NCBI GenBank assembly: GCA_937863915.1 | Contig: CALMID010000412.1 | Coordinates: 1-15,721, forward strand | Length of the DNA: 15,721 nucleotides | Reading direction: 5' to 3' | Source: an uncultured Pseudomonas sp. | Lineage (GTDB): Bacteria > Pseudomonadota > Gammaproteobacteria > Pseudomonadales > Pseudomonadaceae | Part shown: positions 15,244-15,721 of the stretch, piece after piece | How positions within the stretch are numbered: position 1 is the stretch's first letter | Layout of the letters: the number at the start of each line of letters is the position of its first letter | The notes under the pieces: model-generated | Told to the model about the DNA's origin: nothing | The model's input: only the letters and a program-made list of their open reading frames with translations | Database searches by the model: none | Program-made: the position numbers and the translations under genes

Positions 15244-15721
15244 GTGACTGCCGCCAATCGCATTCTGCTGGGGGTCAATATCGACCATGTGGCTACCCTG
15301 CGTCAGGCTCGTGGTACCCGCTACCCTGATCCGGTCAAGGCCGCGCTGGATGCTGAAGAGGCGGGGGCGGATGGTATTACGGTGCACCTGCGTGAGGATC
15401 GTCGGCATATCCAGGATCGTGACGTGCGGGTGCTCAGTGAGGTGCTGCAGACGCGGATGAACTTTGAGATGGGTGTTACCGAGTTCATGCTGGCCTTTGC
15501 CGAAGAGATTCGTCCGGCGCATGCCTGTTTTGTTCCGGAAACCCGTCAGGAACTGACCACCGAGGGTGGTCTGGATGTGCTGGCGCAGGAGGGGCGTATC
15601 CGCGATGCCGTGCAGCGTCTGGCCCAGCATGGCTGCGAGGTCTCGCTGTTCACTGATGCCGATCCGCGTCAGATCGAAGCGGCCGCGCGTATTGGTGCGC
15701 CGGCGATTGAGTTGCATACCG
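15244..15721 (+). CDS. pdxJ: Pyridoxine 5'-phosphate synthase (partial, 3' end outside window)
   Basis: The first 159 codons are present. PdxJ condenses 1-deoxyxylulose 5-phosphate with 3-amino-2-oxopropyl phosphate to give pyridoxine 5'-phosphate in vitamin B6 synthesis. It is a TIM barrel; the N-terminal active-site segment [20 protein letters not shown] is clear, followed by [29 protein letters not shown] and [18 protein letters not shown]. The start is GTG at 15244 with TGGAG (15233-15237) 6 nt upstream. It follows recO by 31 bp, the same order as in E. coli and P. aeruginosa. The reading frame is open to the window's end. Confidence 0.95.
   Translation, partial: MTAANRILLGVNIDHVATLRQARGTRYPDPVKAALDAEEAGADGITVHLREDRRHIQDRDVRVLSEVLQTRMNFEMGVTEFMLAFAEEIRPAHACFVPETRQELTTEGGLDVLAQEGRIRDAVQRLAQHGCEVSLFTDADPRQIEAAARIGAPAIELHT

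Overview
The window is a chromosomal core-genome segment of a gammaproteobacterium of the genus Pseudomonas (broad sense). The GC-rich sequence carries the gene order nadB / algU-mucA-mucB-mucC-mucD ... lepA-lepB-DUF4845-rnc-era-recO-pdxJ, which is the order I remember for P. aeruginosa and relatives, and AlgU is nearly identical to the P. aeruginosa protein as I recall it. Some proteins (MucA, NadE, MucB) differ clearly from P. aeruginosa, so another Pseudomonas species is likely. I could run no searches; identities rest on motifs, lengths and synteny.

Layout. (1) 1-2340: the last codons of ung (+), a two-sided terminator, then an HDOD-domain gene and ygfZ (both -), and divergently sdhE (+). 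(2) 2341-4378: a CptA/YgfX-like membrane protein gene (+) runs tail-to-tail into nadB (-), overlapping it by 32 bp. (3) 4379-8735: a nadB/algU intergenic region of about 300 bp with two AlgU-type (sigma-E-type) promoters and inverted repeats, followed by algU-mucA-mucB-mucC-mucD, the envelope-stress and alginate control operon. (4) 8744-9617: a two-sided terminator and nadE (-). (5) 9762-15721: lepA, lepB, a DUF4845 gene, rnc, era, recO and the start of pdxJ, all +, tightly packed with short gaps or overlaps.

How the genes work together. AlgU is the extracytoplasmic sigma factor held at the membrane by MucA. MucB guards the periplasmic part of MucA, MucC is a membrane modulator, and MucD is the periplasmic DegP-like protease. 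Two AlgU-type promoters upstream of algU imply positive autoregulation. YgfZ (Fe-S maintenance), SdhE (flavinylation of succinate dehydrogenase) and NadB (a flavoprotein related to SdhA) make a redox and cofactor neighbourhood. NadE, the last step of NAD synthesis, lies on the other side of the muc operon from NadB, the first step. The lepA-to-pdxJ block combines translation (LepA), protein export (LepB), RNA processing and ribosome assembly (RNase III, Era), DNA repair (RecO) and vitamin B6 synthesis (PdxJ).

I see no mobile elements, CRISPR arrays, tRNA or rRNA genes, and no convincing undescribed system. The most interesting points are regulatory or architectural: a perfect 10-bp inverted repeat just upstream of the proximal algU promoter, homopolymer tracts in mucA (C6) and mucC (T8), and the position of nadE between mucD and lepA.
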